Counted from the first letter of the stretch, positions 1 to 5,991 are shown. The stretch is DNA of 11,335 nt from an uncultured Muribaculaceae bacterium (GCA_910583795.1 CAJTZQ010000095.1:1-11335), one strand, 5' to 3'. The notes: a model not told the origin generated them from the sequence alone. Numbers and translations are program-made.

Positions 1-53
1 GAAAGCGTGTATACGCCAAAAGCGTATCCCGAGTTCGAATCTCGGTCACTCCG
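1..53 (+). tRNA. tRNA-Ser (anticodon ending GA), 3' part
   Basis: Only the 3' portion is in the window. The first bases fit the end of an anticodon loop (xGA followed by AA) and the 3' anticodon stem GCGTG. A long variable arm follows, with ATACGC pairing to GCGTAT, which is a class II feature of Ser and Leu tRNAs. The T-arm is clear: CCGAG (29-33), loop TTCGAAT, CTCGG (41-45). The acceptor strand TCACTCC (46-52) and discriminator G53 favour serine over leucine. CCA is not encoded, since the next bases are CCG. The first anticodon base is outside the window, so GGA and TGA cannot be separated. Confidence 0.88.
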
Positions 54-70
54 CCGAAATTCATGTGTTT

Positions 71-108
71 AAAATCCCGCAAGCAGTGAAATGCCTGCGG
101 GATTTTTT
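71..108 (+). terminator. Rho-independent terminator of the tRNA
   Basis: AAAATCCCGCA (71-81) pairs with TGCGGGATTTT (96-106), with a further GCA/TGC pairing inside the loop, and the structure ends in a run of six T. It lies 18 bases after the tRNA and only 20 bases before the GH110 start codon. Confidence 0.9.
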
Positions 109-128
109 AATTAAACTGCAATTACATC

Positions 129-1943
129 ATGGAAAGATTCTTTTTTACAATAATTTGTGCTTTGGGAATTGCTTTTTCTTCCATGGCTTACACAATCGAT
201 ATGAAAGATTATGGAGTGCGTCCGGACACAGGCAAGGATATGGCTCCTAAAATAAATTTGGCTCTTAACAAGATAGCCGAAAAATATGGCAAGACCGATA
301 TAACCCTTAAATTTGCTCCCGGGGTCTATAACTTTTATCCGGAGAAAGCTTTAAAAAAGGAATATTATATCTCAAACCACGATCAGACAAATCCCAAATC
401 GCTTGGAATTGACCTTGACGGATGGATCAACCTCACGATTGAAGGAAACGGAGCGGAGTTTATTTTTGACGGACGCATGTTGCCTGTTGCTCTTGTCAAC
501 TGCAATGGATGCACAATGTCAGACTTCTCTATAGATTTTTCCAATCCGCATATTTCCCAGATTACAATAGAAAGCAACACCTCCGATGGCATAGTGTTTC
601 GGCCGGAAACATGGGTGAAATGCAAAGTCGACAACAAAGGACGTTTCATTGCATATGGAAGGGGATGGGATATTAATCCTCCCATCGGTATAGCTTTCGA
701 TCCACACACAAAACATCTTGTGTTCAACACAAGCGATATCCGCTGTCCTCTCGACAGCGTTAAGGCTCTAAAAGATGGAACCTATTTTGCTCCAAAATGG
801 AAAGACAATCGTCTTGCCGTCGGGACAAAAGTAGCACTTCGCTCCTGGGAACGTCCCGCTCCAGGAATTTTTGTGTCTCTCTGTAAAGACACAAAAATCA
901 ATAATGTAAAAGTTCACTATGCCGAAGGGATGGGATTGCTGGCTCAAATGAGCGAAAACATAAGCCTTGACGGATTTGGTGTTTGTCTTCGCGGAGATTC
1001 TGACCCGAGATTCTTCAGCACTCAAGCAGACGCCACCCATTTTTCAGGCTGTAAAGGGGTTGTGGATTCCCGCAATGGTCTATACGAAGGAATGATGGAT
1101 GATGCCATCAACGTTCACGGCACATATTTGAAGATAGTGGCATCAGAAGGTGACGACACACTTAAAGGTCGCTATATGCACGGACAATCTTACGGTTTTT
1201 TATGGGGTGAGAAAGGTGACACCGTGCAATTTATAGCACCTAAAACTATGGAAATTATCGGAGAATCTAACGTCATTGCCTCTATTGCCCCGGCTGACAC
1301 ACCCACTATTGATGGAGTGCGTGAATTCAAAATAACTTTTGAAAGACCATTATCTAAGGAAGTATTAAATACTGAGGGTATAGGCATGGAAAACCTTACC
1401 TGGAGTCCCGAAGTTATCTTCAGCGGCAACACAATCCGTAACAACCGTGCCAGGGGAAGTCTGTTCTCCACTCCCCGTCCCACTCTCATAACAAATAACA
1501 TCTTCGATCATACGTCAGGCACTGCAATTCTGCTTTGTGGCGATTGCAATGGATGGTATGAGACAGGAGCATGCCGTGACGTAAGGATTGAAGGAAACAC
1601 TTTCATTAATGCCTTGACCAACAGATTCCAGTTCACGGAAGGAGTCATTTCGATATATCCTGAAATTCCTGACCTTGATAACCAAAAGAAATATTTCCAC
1701 GGAGGGAAAGAATATCCAGGCATAGTCATTAAGCGCAATAAATTCCGTATGTTCGACATGCCATTGCTTTTTGCCAAATCAGTGGATGGTCTGCAATTTT
1801 ATGAAAACGAGATAATCTACAATACTGATTATCCCGAATTTCATCCCAACCGATTCACATTTAAATTCCTGCGCACACGCAACGTGCAAATTGAAAACAA
1901 CACATTCAGCGACCCCGAGAAAGTAAGCCTCGACATCGAATAA
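129..1943 (+). CDS. Secreted GH110 alpha-1,3-galactosidase (blood-group B / linear alpha-Gal type)
   Basis: A predicted inverting exo-alpha-1,3-galactosidase of glycoside hydrolase family 110, which releases terminal alpha-1,3-linked galactose such as that of the blood-group B antigen. The 604-residue length matches the family (about 600). Residues 1-20 form a signal peptide, with likely cleavage after SSMA, so the enzyme acts in the periplasm or on the surface. The remainder is a right-handed parallel beta-helix with repeated short strands and asparagine turns (for example NTFINALTN, IENNTFSD). Asp301 (QADATHFSGCKG) and the pair Asp324-Asp325 (MMDDAINVHG) keep the spacing I recall for the catalytic aspartates of characterised GH110 enzymes. 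The start is supported by the signal peptide. Characterised Bacteroides homologues are called GlaA or GlaB; the sequence alone does not show whether this one is limited to branched B antigen or also cuts linear alpha-Gal. No promoter element is visible between the tRNA terminator and the start. Its stop abuts the stop of the next gene on the other strand. Confidence 0.92.
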   Translation: MERFFFTIICALGIAFSSMAYTIDMKDYGVRPDTGKDMAPKINLALNKIAEKYGKTDITLKFAPGVYNFYPEKALKKEYYISNHDQTNPKSLGIDLDGWINLTIEGNGAEFIFDGRMLPVALVNCNGCTMSDFSIDFSNPHISQITIESNTSDGIVFRPETWVKCKVDNKGRFIAYGRGWDINPPIGIAFDPHTKHLVFNTSDIRCPLDSVKALKDGTYFAPKWKDNRLAVGTKVALRSWERPAPGIFVSLCKDTKINNVKVHYAEGMGLLAQMSENISLDGFGVCLRGDSDPRFFSTQADATHFSGCKGVVDSRNGLYEGMMDDAINVHGTYLKIVASEGDDTLKGRYMHGQSYGFLWGEKGDTVQFIAPKTMEIIGESNVIASIAPADTPTIDGVREFKITFERPLSKEVLNTEGIGMENLTWSPEVIFSGNTIRNNRARGSLFSTPRPTLITNNIFDHTSGTAILLCGDCNGWYETGACRDVRIEGNTFINALTNRFQFTEGVISIYPEIPDLDNQKKYFHGGKEYPGIVIKRNKFRMFDMPLLFAKSVDGLQFYENEIIYNTDYPEFHPNRFTFKFLRTRNVQIENNTFSDPEKVSLDIE

Positions 1944-2414
1944 TCAATCTATGATGGATTTGACGCGGTTTACGATTTCTGAGGGTGATTCACATCCGAG
2001 CATGTATTGAGAACCATCTTTGAGACGGACGAGAAAACAATCGGATGCTTTTCCATAATAGGCAAAGTATTTTCCAAGATCATTTTCGCGAAACCACCCC
2101 CAATAGCCAAAGAAACCTCCACTTCCAAGAAGTCGACGCTCAGCCATGGTTGGGGGACAAAGCTTTATATCTTTAATTTGGTTGTAGGGTATCATCTTTT
2201 TCTTGAAGGCACGTTTCACGACAATCCCATCATTTTCCGCTGATACTGACAAAGGCATGTAAAGACCTACAAGAAATAACCAAGATATTATGATTACTCC
2301 AATTGTGATTGTCAGTCCGGCACTCTGGCTGTAATATAGGAGCCATAAGAGGAAGAGTAAAACCACAAAAGAAAATATCACTGAATATGTGCTGAGATTT
2401 ACTTTGCGTTTCAT
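1944..2414 (-). CDS. Two-helix membrane protein with C-terminal bacterial PH domain
   Basis: A 156-residue protein of unknown function. Residues about 10-30 and 33-55 are hydrophobic membrane segments joined by a very short turn. Residues about 58-155 form a cytoplasmic-type bacterial pleckstrin-homology domain: strands around DGIVVKRAFKKKMIPYNQIKDI, the glycine-rich motif RRLLGSGGFFGYWGWF (94-109), then FLVRLKDGSQYMLG and a closing helix ESPSEIVNRVKSI. This arrangement is common in Bacteroidales PH-domain proteins; no enzymatic residues are evident. It is the third gene of a minus-strand operon, starting 18 bases after the DUF2442 stop. Its stop codon touches the GH110 stop codon with no gap, so no terminator lies between them and readthrough RNA would be antisense to GH110. 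Family assignment is good; the role is not known. Confidence 0.8.
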   Translation of the reverse strand: MKRKVNLSTYSVIFSFVVLLFLLWLLYYSQSAGLTITIGVIIISWLFLVGLYMPLSVSAENDGIVVKRAFKKKMIPYNQIKDIKLCPPTMAERRLLGSGGFFGYWGWFRENDLGKYFAYYGKASDCFLVRLKDGSQYMLGCESPSEIVNRVKSIID

Positions 2415-2432
2415 TTTGTAATTACGATATAA

Positions 2433-2675
2433 TTATTGAGTCCGCTTAAAAACAGTGCCATTATCATATAGCCATTCCGGGGCAATATCAGCACCATTCG
2501 TCCAAAAAATTGTTTCATCTAACCCAAACTGTTTGAAAAGCATGGGATCTTTCAATTCCTGAAAAGCCGGAGTATCCATGACAGGAGTCATATCTACATT
2601 CTTTACGCTTCCATCGCTAAAAGTACAAATTAAGGTGTAACCACCACCATATTCTACGTCTATTACTTGTATCAT
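2433..2675 (-). CDS. DUF2442 family protein
   Basis: An 80-residue protein that matches DUF2442 across its length: an N-terminal beta-rich part (IQVIDVEYGGGYTLICTFSD), the central DMTPVM segment, then the family's characteristic ending, W-x-NGADIAPEWLYDNG. DUF2442 proteins commonly sit beside DUF4160 genes, as here, where the DUF4160 stop is 14 bases upstream. Some family members carry an added helix-turn-helix domain; this one lacks it and ends directly after the core. No catalytic residues are recognisable. The pair has the size and spacing of a toxin-antitoxin module, which is an inference from layout and not a demonstrated function. A membrane PH-domain gene follows 18 bases downstream. 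Confidence 0.85.
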   Translation of the reverse strand: MIQVIDVEYGGGYTLICTFSDGSVKNVDMTPVMDTPAFQELKDPMLFKQFGLDETIFWTNGADIAPEWLYDNGTVFKRTQ

Positions 2676-2689
2676 GTTATCAAGATAAA

Positions 2690-2941
2690 TTAACGATTAA
2701 TTTTTGTAATTTTTTCACCGCGCTGGGCTTTATTCCAAAGCTCCATAACTTCTGATTCATGAGCATCAAGAAACTCATTCACCAATGCAATGGACTTAGA
2801 TTTTGCACGCCCTTCCACAATTCTATCAAATATGGTAATCGTGAATTGCTCTGATCCACGCCGCACATGGATGTGCGGAGGATTATGATCAAATCCATAG
2901 AGGTATATTAACAAACCTTCCAGCACGTATATAGCACCCAT
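2690..2941 (-). CDS. DUF4160 family protein
   Basis: An 83-residue protein starting MGAIYVLEGLLIYLYGFDHNPPHIHV. The histidine-rich motif DHNPPHIHV (residues 18-26; His19, His23, His25) followed by a short beta strand and the helix ALVNEFLDAHESEVMELWNKA is diagnostic of DUF4160, whose members are usually about 80-90 residues. The frame stays open upstream to an ATG at 3091, but the added 50 residues match nothing in the family and the operon promoter (3034-3065) lies inside them, with its expected transcript start downstream of 3091. I therefore use the ATG at 2941. This is the first gene of the operon with DUF2442 and the PH-domain protein. Biochemical function is unknown; a histidine cluster could bind metal or act in RNA or nucleotide chemistry, but nothing here proves it. 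Confidence 0.85.
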   Translation of the reverse strand: MGAIYVLEGLLIYLYGFDHNPPHIHVRRGSEQFTITIFDRIVEGRAKSKSIALVNEFLDAHESEVMELWNKAQRGEKITKINR

Positions 2942-3033
2942 ATTATCAAAGTATAATATCACCTGTTCATTTAGAGTATGTTTACTTTTAAAAACTGAGA
3001 ATTCGCAAGCGAAAGTTGTTTTATTTATAATTA

Positions 3034-3065
3034 CAAATATATAAACAAATAATGATATAAGCAAA
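3034..3065 (-). promoter_or_regulatory. Bacteroidota-type promoter of the DUF4160-DUF2442-PH operon
   Basis: Read on the minus strand, TTTG (3065-3062) is followed after exactly 20 bases by TATATTTG (3041-3034), an exact match to the Bacteroidota -33/-7 consensus TTTG / TAnnTTTG. The predicted start of transcription near 3027 leaves a leader of about 85 bases before the DUF4160 ATG at 2941. Confidence 0.75.
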
Positions 3066-3093
3066 TAAACTAATTGGCATAATGCAGACATCT

Positions 3094-3228
3094 ATGAAAA
3101 ATAAATATGCATACGATTGCCTTATAGTGTATACGAGATCTAAAGTCGAGAAGATGGAATTACCGGGTTCCATAACGACGGATGAACAGCTTTATAGGCT
3201 GCCGCAATATATGGCTGGTATGTGTTAA
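3094..3228 (+). CDS. Small 44-residue ORF, unrecognised, possibly a gene remnant
   Basis: An open frame from ATG 3094 to TAA 3228, starting MKNKYAYDCLIVYTRSKVEK and ending LYRLPQYMAGMC. It has mixed, protein-like composition with charged and aromatic residues, unlike the low-complexity AT-rich DNA on both sides, and begins just beyond the divergent minus-strand operon promoter. I recognise no family, membrane segment or signal peptide. No clear TAnnTTTG element precedes it. It could be a real small protein, the N-terminal scrap of a decayed gene, or chance. Confidence 0.25.
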   Translation: MKNKYAYDCLIVYTRSKVEKMELPGSITTDEQLYRLPQYMAGMC

Positions 3229-3245
3229 TTTATTTTTTAGTCTCT

Positions 3246-3277
3246 TATGCAAATTTAATAAAAAAGGATTATATTTG
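3246..3277 (+). promoter_or_regulatory. Promoter of the SGNH hydrolase gene
   Basis: TATATTTG at 3270-3277 exactly matches the -7 consensus TAnnTTTG, and TATG at 3246-3249 (one mismatch to TTTG) lies 20 bases upstream. The ATG at 3297 is 19 bases after the -7 element, giving a short leader of roughly 12 bases. Confidence 0.7.
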
Positions 3278-3296
3278 TAGTATTAAAATCTAATTT

Positions 3297-3998
3297 ATGA
3301 ATATCAATTTTTTGCGTAAAGTCATAACCTTATTAGTTATGGCATTATCAGTATCTTTTCCCGTTTTCTCTCAAAGCAGGAAAAGTGTGTCTATTCTCGG
3401 TGATTCATACTCCACGTTTGAGAATTTCGTTGAGCCTTCCGGCAATGCCCTTTGGTATTTTAATAAACCGGATCCCAATCTTACAGACGTCAATAACGTA
3501 AAACAAACCTGGTGGCATCAGTTTATATCTAAAAACGGATTTCGTCTTGAAAAGAATAATGCTTATTCAGGTTCCACAATCTGCAACACAGGTTATAACG
3601 GAGAAGATTATACCGACAGATCTTTCATTACCCGCATGAGTAATCTCGGTTCCCCGGATCTTCTTATAATTTTCGGCGCGACAAATGATTCCTGGGCAAA
3701 CTCCCCTATCGGAGAATTTGTGTGGACAGATTGGACGCCGGAACAATTGAAATCATTCCGTCCGGCACTCGCATATATGCTCTCATACGTGGTTGACAGA
3801 TACCCTAACACAGATATAGTCTATATCATCAACGATGGATTAAAATCAGAAATCACATCATCAATCAAGGAGGCGTGCAACCATTATGGAGTTCAATACC
3901 TCCAATTGAAAGATATTGACAAAACTGCAGGTCATCCTAATATCAATGGAATGAAACAGATAGCGGAACAGCTTAATCAATTAGTAATTAACAATTAG
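3297..3998 (+). CDS. Secreted SGNH/GDSL-family hydrolase (esterase/lipase type)
   Basis: A 233-residue exported serine hydrolase of the SGNH superfamily, which usually cleaves esters such as O-acetyl groups on glycans. Residues 1-25 are a signal peptide (KVITLLVMALSVSFPVFS, likely cleaved before QS). Block I is GDSYST with nucleophile Ser37. Block II contributes Gly92 in AYSGSTICNTG. Block III is FGATNDSW with Asn130. The catalytic histidine is His213 in DKTAGHPNINGM, block V. The length fits a single-domain enzyme with no carbohydrate-binding module. It is monocistronic: its own promoter is upstream and a strong hairpin terminator follows. The last codons and the TAG stop fall inside a 7-bp periodic repeat (3973-4021). 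In this glycan-degrading neighbourhood a deacetylase role on host or plant sugars is plausible, but the substrate cannot be read from sequence. Confidence 0.88.
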   Translation: MNINFLRKVITLLVMALSVSFPVFSQSRKSVSILGDSYSTFENFVEPSGNALWYFNKPDPNLTDVNNVKQTWWHQFISKNGFRLEKNNAYSGSTICNTGYNGEDYTDRSFITRMSNLGSPDLLIIFGATNDSWANSPIGEFVWTDWTPEQLKSFRPALAYMLSYVVDRYPNTDIVYIINDGLKSEITSSIKEACNHYGVQYLQLKDIDKTAGHPNINGMKQIAEQLNQLVINN

Positions 3999-4021
3999 CA
4001 ATTGGCAATTTAGATTACATA
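3973..4021 (+). repeat. Degenerate 7-bp tandem repeat across the stop codon of the SGNH gene
   Basis: Seven consecutive heptads can be laid out from 3973: TTAATCA, ATTAGTA, ATTAACA, ATTAGCA, ATTGGCA, ATTTAGA, TTACATA. The third and fourth encode the last residues (VINN) and provide the TAG stop. A related array sits at the end of another gene at 11222-11287. Confidence 0.6.
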
Positions 4022-4058
4022 ACGACGGCTCGGGATGTCCCAAGCCGTCGTTCGTTTT
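4021..4058 (+). terminator. Terminator of the SGNH hydrolase gene
   Basis: AACGACGGCT (4021-4030) pairs with AGCCGTCGTT (4043-4052), with GGGA/TCCC stacking inside across one mismatch, followed by CGTTTTAAA. The stable GC-rich stem fits a rho-independent terminator; the T-run is short. Confidence 0.75.
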
Positions 4059-4127
4059 AAAGAAAGTTTTATAGAGCCTATTTTTATCCTTGAATTTTGT
4101 TAATACGGAAGCTGGATCTTACCAAAC

Positions 4128-4220
4128 TCATTTGTATTCAAATGGGATAGTGTGGCGGATATCTGTTGATGACGCTGCCACATGAGCCTTAAATTTACCC
4201 GGTTCCACTACCCATTCATG
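4128..4220 (-). pseudogene. 3' remnant of a GH3 beta-glucosidase, truncated by the IS
   Basis: On the minus strand, 30 codons plus a TGA stop run from the IS boundary at 4220 down to 4128. The encoded peptide contains EWVVEPGKF, then VAASSTDIRH and the end PFEYK. This is the closing part of the fibronectin-III-like domain that ends family 3 glycoside hydrolases, where the pattern is W-V-x-E-P-G-x-F/Y followed by G/A-S-S-x-D-I-R. All catalytic domains are missing. The reading frame is intact up to the IS end, so the truncation is recent or by the IS itself. The sequence on the other side of the IS does not continue it: all three minus-strand frames there hit stops and none looks like GH3. Confidence 0.8.
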
Positions 4221-4238
4221 TTTTTCCTGACTTCGTCA
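4221..4238 (+). repeat. IS left inverted repeat
   Basis: TTTTTCCTGACTTCGTCA, identical to the reverse complement of 5877-5894. It directly joins the truncated GH3 remnant. Confidence 0.9.
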
Positions 4239-4283
4239 CTCTAAAAGGTGCAATTTTATAATTGCCTAATGGATAGAATTTTG

Positions 4284-4291
4284 TAATTTTG
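4284..4291 (+). promoter_or_regulatory. Likely -7 element of the transposase promoter
   Basis: TAATTTTG matches TAnnTTTG and lies 31 bases before the transposase ATG. No good -33 box is seen 19-21 bases upstream. The hairpin TCACCC-TAAAAT-GGGTGA (4294-4311) would lie in the short leader and could affect expression. Confidence 0.45.
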
Positions 4292-4322
4292 TATCACCCT
4301 AAAATGGGTGACACGCTGAAAA

Positions 4323-5879
4323 ATGTATATCAGGAAGAAAAAATATCCCTCAGGCAATGTGGGAATCATAGTCGTTGAAAAAATCAACGGCAAAATGAAA
4401 GAACTTATCACAATCGGTATTGCCAGATCTGATAAGGAGGTTGATACACTGGTCAAACGCGGGCAGGAATGGATAGACAGAGAGCAACAACGCAGACATC
4501 CGCGACTTGATCTGTTCGGGGAAGAGAGGATAAGGTGCGAGCAGGAGCGGATGAACGCCGAACGTCTTCTGAACAGCATAACCAATATTGCCATTAACGG
4601 AGCCGACCTGATTCTTGACAGGGTATTTGACAATATCGGGTTTAACTGTATTGAAGATGATATTTTCCGGAAGCCGGTAAAGGCGCGCCTGTCCTATCCT
4701 GCGAGCAAGTCGGCCACGGTTGAATATCTGAAAAACCATTTTGACGATGACGTGAGCCTGTCGAAGATTTACCGCTATCTCGACAAACTAAGCGACAGTC
4801 AGCATCGTATAGTCCAGAATATAAGTGTTGAACATAACCGAAAGATACTTGGCGATCATATCGGTGTACTATTCTACGACGTAACCACGCTTTACTTTGA
4901 GGTGGATTATGAGGACGAGTTACGCAAGACTGGGTTCTCCAAGGAAGGACGTCATAAGGATCCCCAGATAGTATTGGGCCTTTTGGTAAGCACCGGCGGC
5001 TATCCGCTGGCCTACTGCATCCATGAGGGCAACAAATATGAAGGCCACACGATGCTTCCTGTTGTGACAGAATTTGTCCACAGATACAATCTGGAGGATT
5101 TTATTGTAGTGGCTGACTCTGGACTGATGAATGGCGACAATATCGCCGACCTTGAGGCAAACGGTTATAAATATATAATTGGAGCCAAAATCAAGACTGA
5201 AAGCAAGAAAATCAAGGAATGGATACTGAGTCAGCCCAAGAACGACTGTCAGATGGTGGAATACGACAAGGGCAACGGCAAACGGCTGTTGGTGGGATAT
5301 ACTGACGGCCGTGCTCGCAAGGATGCCTATAACCGGGAAAAAGGAGTGCGCAGACTTGAAAAGGCATACCGTAGAGGCACACTTACCAAGGAAAACATCA
5401 ACAAGCGTGGTTACAACAAGTTTCTTACAATGGAGGGTGATGTGAAGGTTTCGATTGATTACGACAAACTCAAAACAGATGCAAAATGGGACGGCCTGAA
5501 AGGATATCTCACAAATACCGACATACCTGCCTCACAGGTATATGACGCATATCATAACCTATGGTATGTGGAGCAGGCATTCCGTATATCCAAGTCCAAA
5601 ATCGAGATACGGCCGATGTTCCACTTCACACCACGGCGAATCGAAGCACACGTCTGTATCTGTTTCGTCGCATTGAAAGTCTATAAGGAACTGGAGCGTC
5701 TGTTAAAATTGGCAGACATCAACATGAGTGTTGACAAAGTGCTGGCCCTTGCACAGTCCATAGTTACTATACAGCTCTCTCTTCCACAAAACAAGCAAAC
5801 TCTCTCTCGGACTATGCTCATGAAACGGCATCAACGCATTGCTCCTCTCTTCTCAGATGAGTTTTGGGTGACACGTTGA
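4323..5879 (+). CDS. IS1634-family DDE transposase
   Basis: A 518-residue transposase with uninterrupted frame, of the usual size for IS1634-type enzymes (about 500-560). The N-terminal part (residues 1-60, MYIRKKKYPSGNVGIIVVEK onward) is the typical lead-in, followed by helical DNA-binding regions. The RNase H-like catalytic core shows Asp186 in FYDVTTLYFE, Asp265 in VVADSGLMN and the glutamate Glu417 in NLWYVEQAFRISKS, with a long insertion between the second and third acidic residues. All three catalytic residues are present, so the element is probably active. The ATG at 4323 is the first start after the promoter-like TAATTTTG and the leader hairpin. The stop codon overlaps the right inverted repeat. 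Codon use is somewhat more GC-rich than the neighbouring AT-rich intergenic DNA, as expected for an acquired element. Confidence 0.92.
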   Translation: MYIRKKKYPSGNVGIIVVEKINGKMKELITIGIARSDKEVDTLVKRGQEWIDREQQRRHPRLDLFGEERIRCEQERMNAERLLNSITNIAINGADLILDRVFDNIGFNCIEDDIFRKPVKARLSYPASKSATVEYLKNHFDDDVSLSKIYRYLDKLSDSQHRIVQNISVEHNRKILGDHIGVLFYDVTTLYFEVDYEDELRKTGFSKEGRHKDPQIVLGLLVSTGGYPLAYCIHEGNKYEGHTMLPVVTEFVHRYNLEDFIVVADSGLMNGDNIADLEANGYKYIIGAKIKTESKKIKEWILSQPKNDCQMVEYDKGNGKRLLVGYTDGRARKDAYNREKGVRRLEKAYRRGTLTKENINKRGYNKFLTMEGDVKVSIDYDKLKTDAKWDGLKGYLTNTDIPASQVYDAYHNLWYVEQAFRISKSKIEIRPMFHFTPRRIEAHVCICFVALKVYKELERLLKLADINMSVDKVLALAQSIVTIQLSLPQNKQTLSRTMLMKRHQRIAPLFSDEFWVTR

Positions 5880-5894
5880 CGAAGTCAGGAAAAA
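5877..5894 (-). repeat. IS right inverted repeat
   Basis: Reverse complement of the left end at 4221-4238, all 18 positions identical. It includes the transposase stop codon. Confidence 0.9.
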
Positions 5895-5991
5895 ATTGTG
5901 AACGCCATCATGCAAGATTCCAGCGAAGGCACCTACCCATACTGAAAGATTCCATCAGAATTTTTATTTAAACTCAATGTATGTCTAATTC
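5895..5991. other. Right IS flank, no confident gene; possible truncated 3' end on + strand
   Basis: This 97-base stretch lies between the IS and a hairpin. On the plus strand a frame runs from the IS edge to TGA 5941-5943, encoding IVNAIMQDSSEGTYPY, which could be the last residues of a gene cut off by the IS; I do not recognise it. On the minus strand no frame continues the GH3 remnant. The second half is AT-rich and featureless. Confidence 0.3.

Larger units (their letters stand above)
4221..5894 (+). mobile_element. IS1634-family insertion sequence, complete (1674 bp)
   Basis: The ends are perfect 18-bp inverted repeats: TTTTTCCTGACTTCGTCA at 4221-4238 and its reverse complement at 5877-5894. 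They enclose one intact transposase gene whose stop codon TGA (5877-5879) is the first triplet of the right repeat. No matching target duplication is seen: the left flank ends in ATTCATG and the right flank begins with AATTGTGA. The exact outer boundary is uncertain by a base or so, because the ends lie in T/A runs (five versus six bases). Confidence 0.9.

Noticed and set aside
29..53. tRNA 3' end as an integrase attachment site
   Set aside because: No second copy of the T-arm/acceptor sequence and no integrase gene occur in the window.
383..1777. Several long minus-strand frames opposite GH110 (for example 383-730, 768-1040, 1190-1501)
   Set aside because: They are shadows of the GH110 gene, with no recognisable domains or start signals.
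2942..3091. N-terminal 50-residue hydrophobic extension of the DUF4160 protein
   Set aside because: It contains the operon promoter, matches no family member, and its composition is that of translated AT-rich noncoding DNA.
4208..5945. CTACCCAT on both sides of the IS (4208-4215 and 5933-5940) as a long target duplication
   Set aside because: The copies are not at the IS edges (5 and 38 bases away) and the surrounding bases differ, so chance is more likely.
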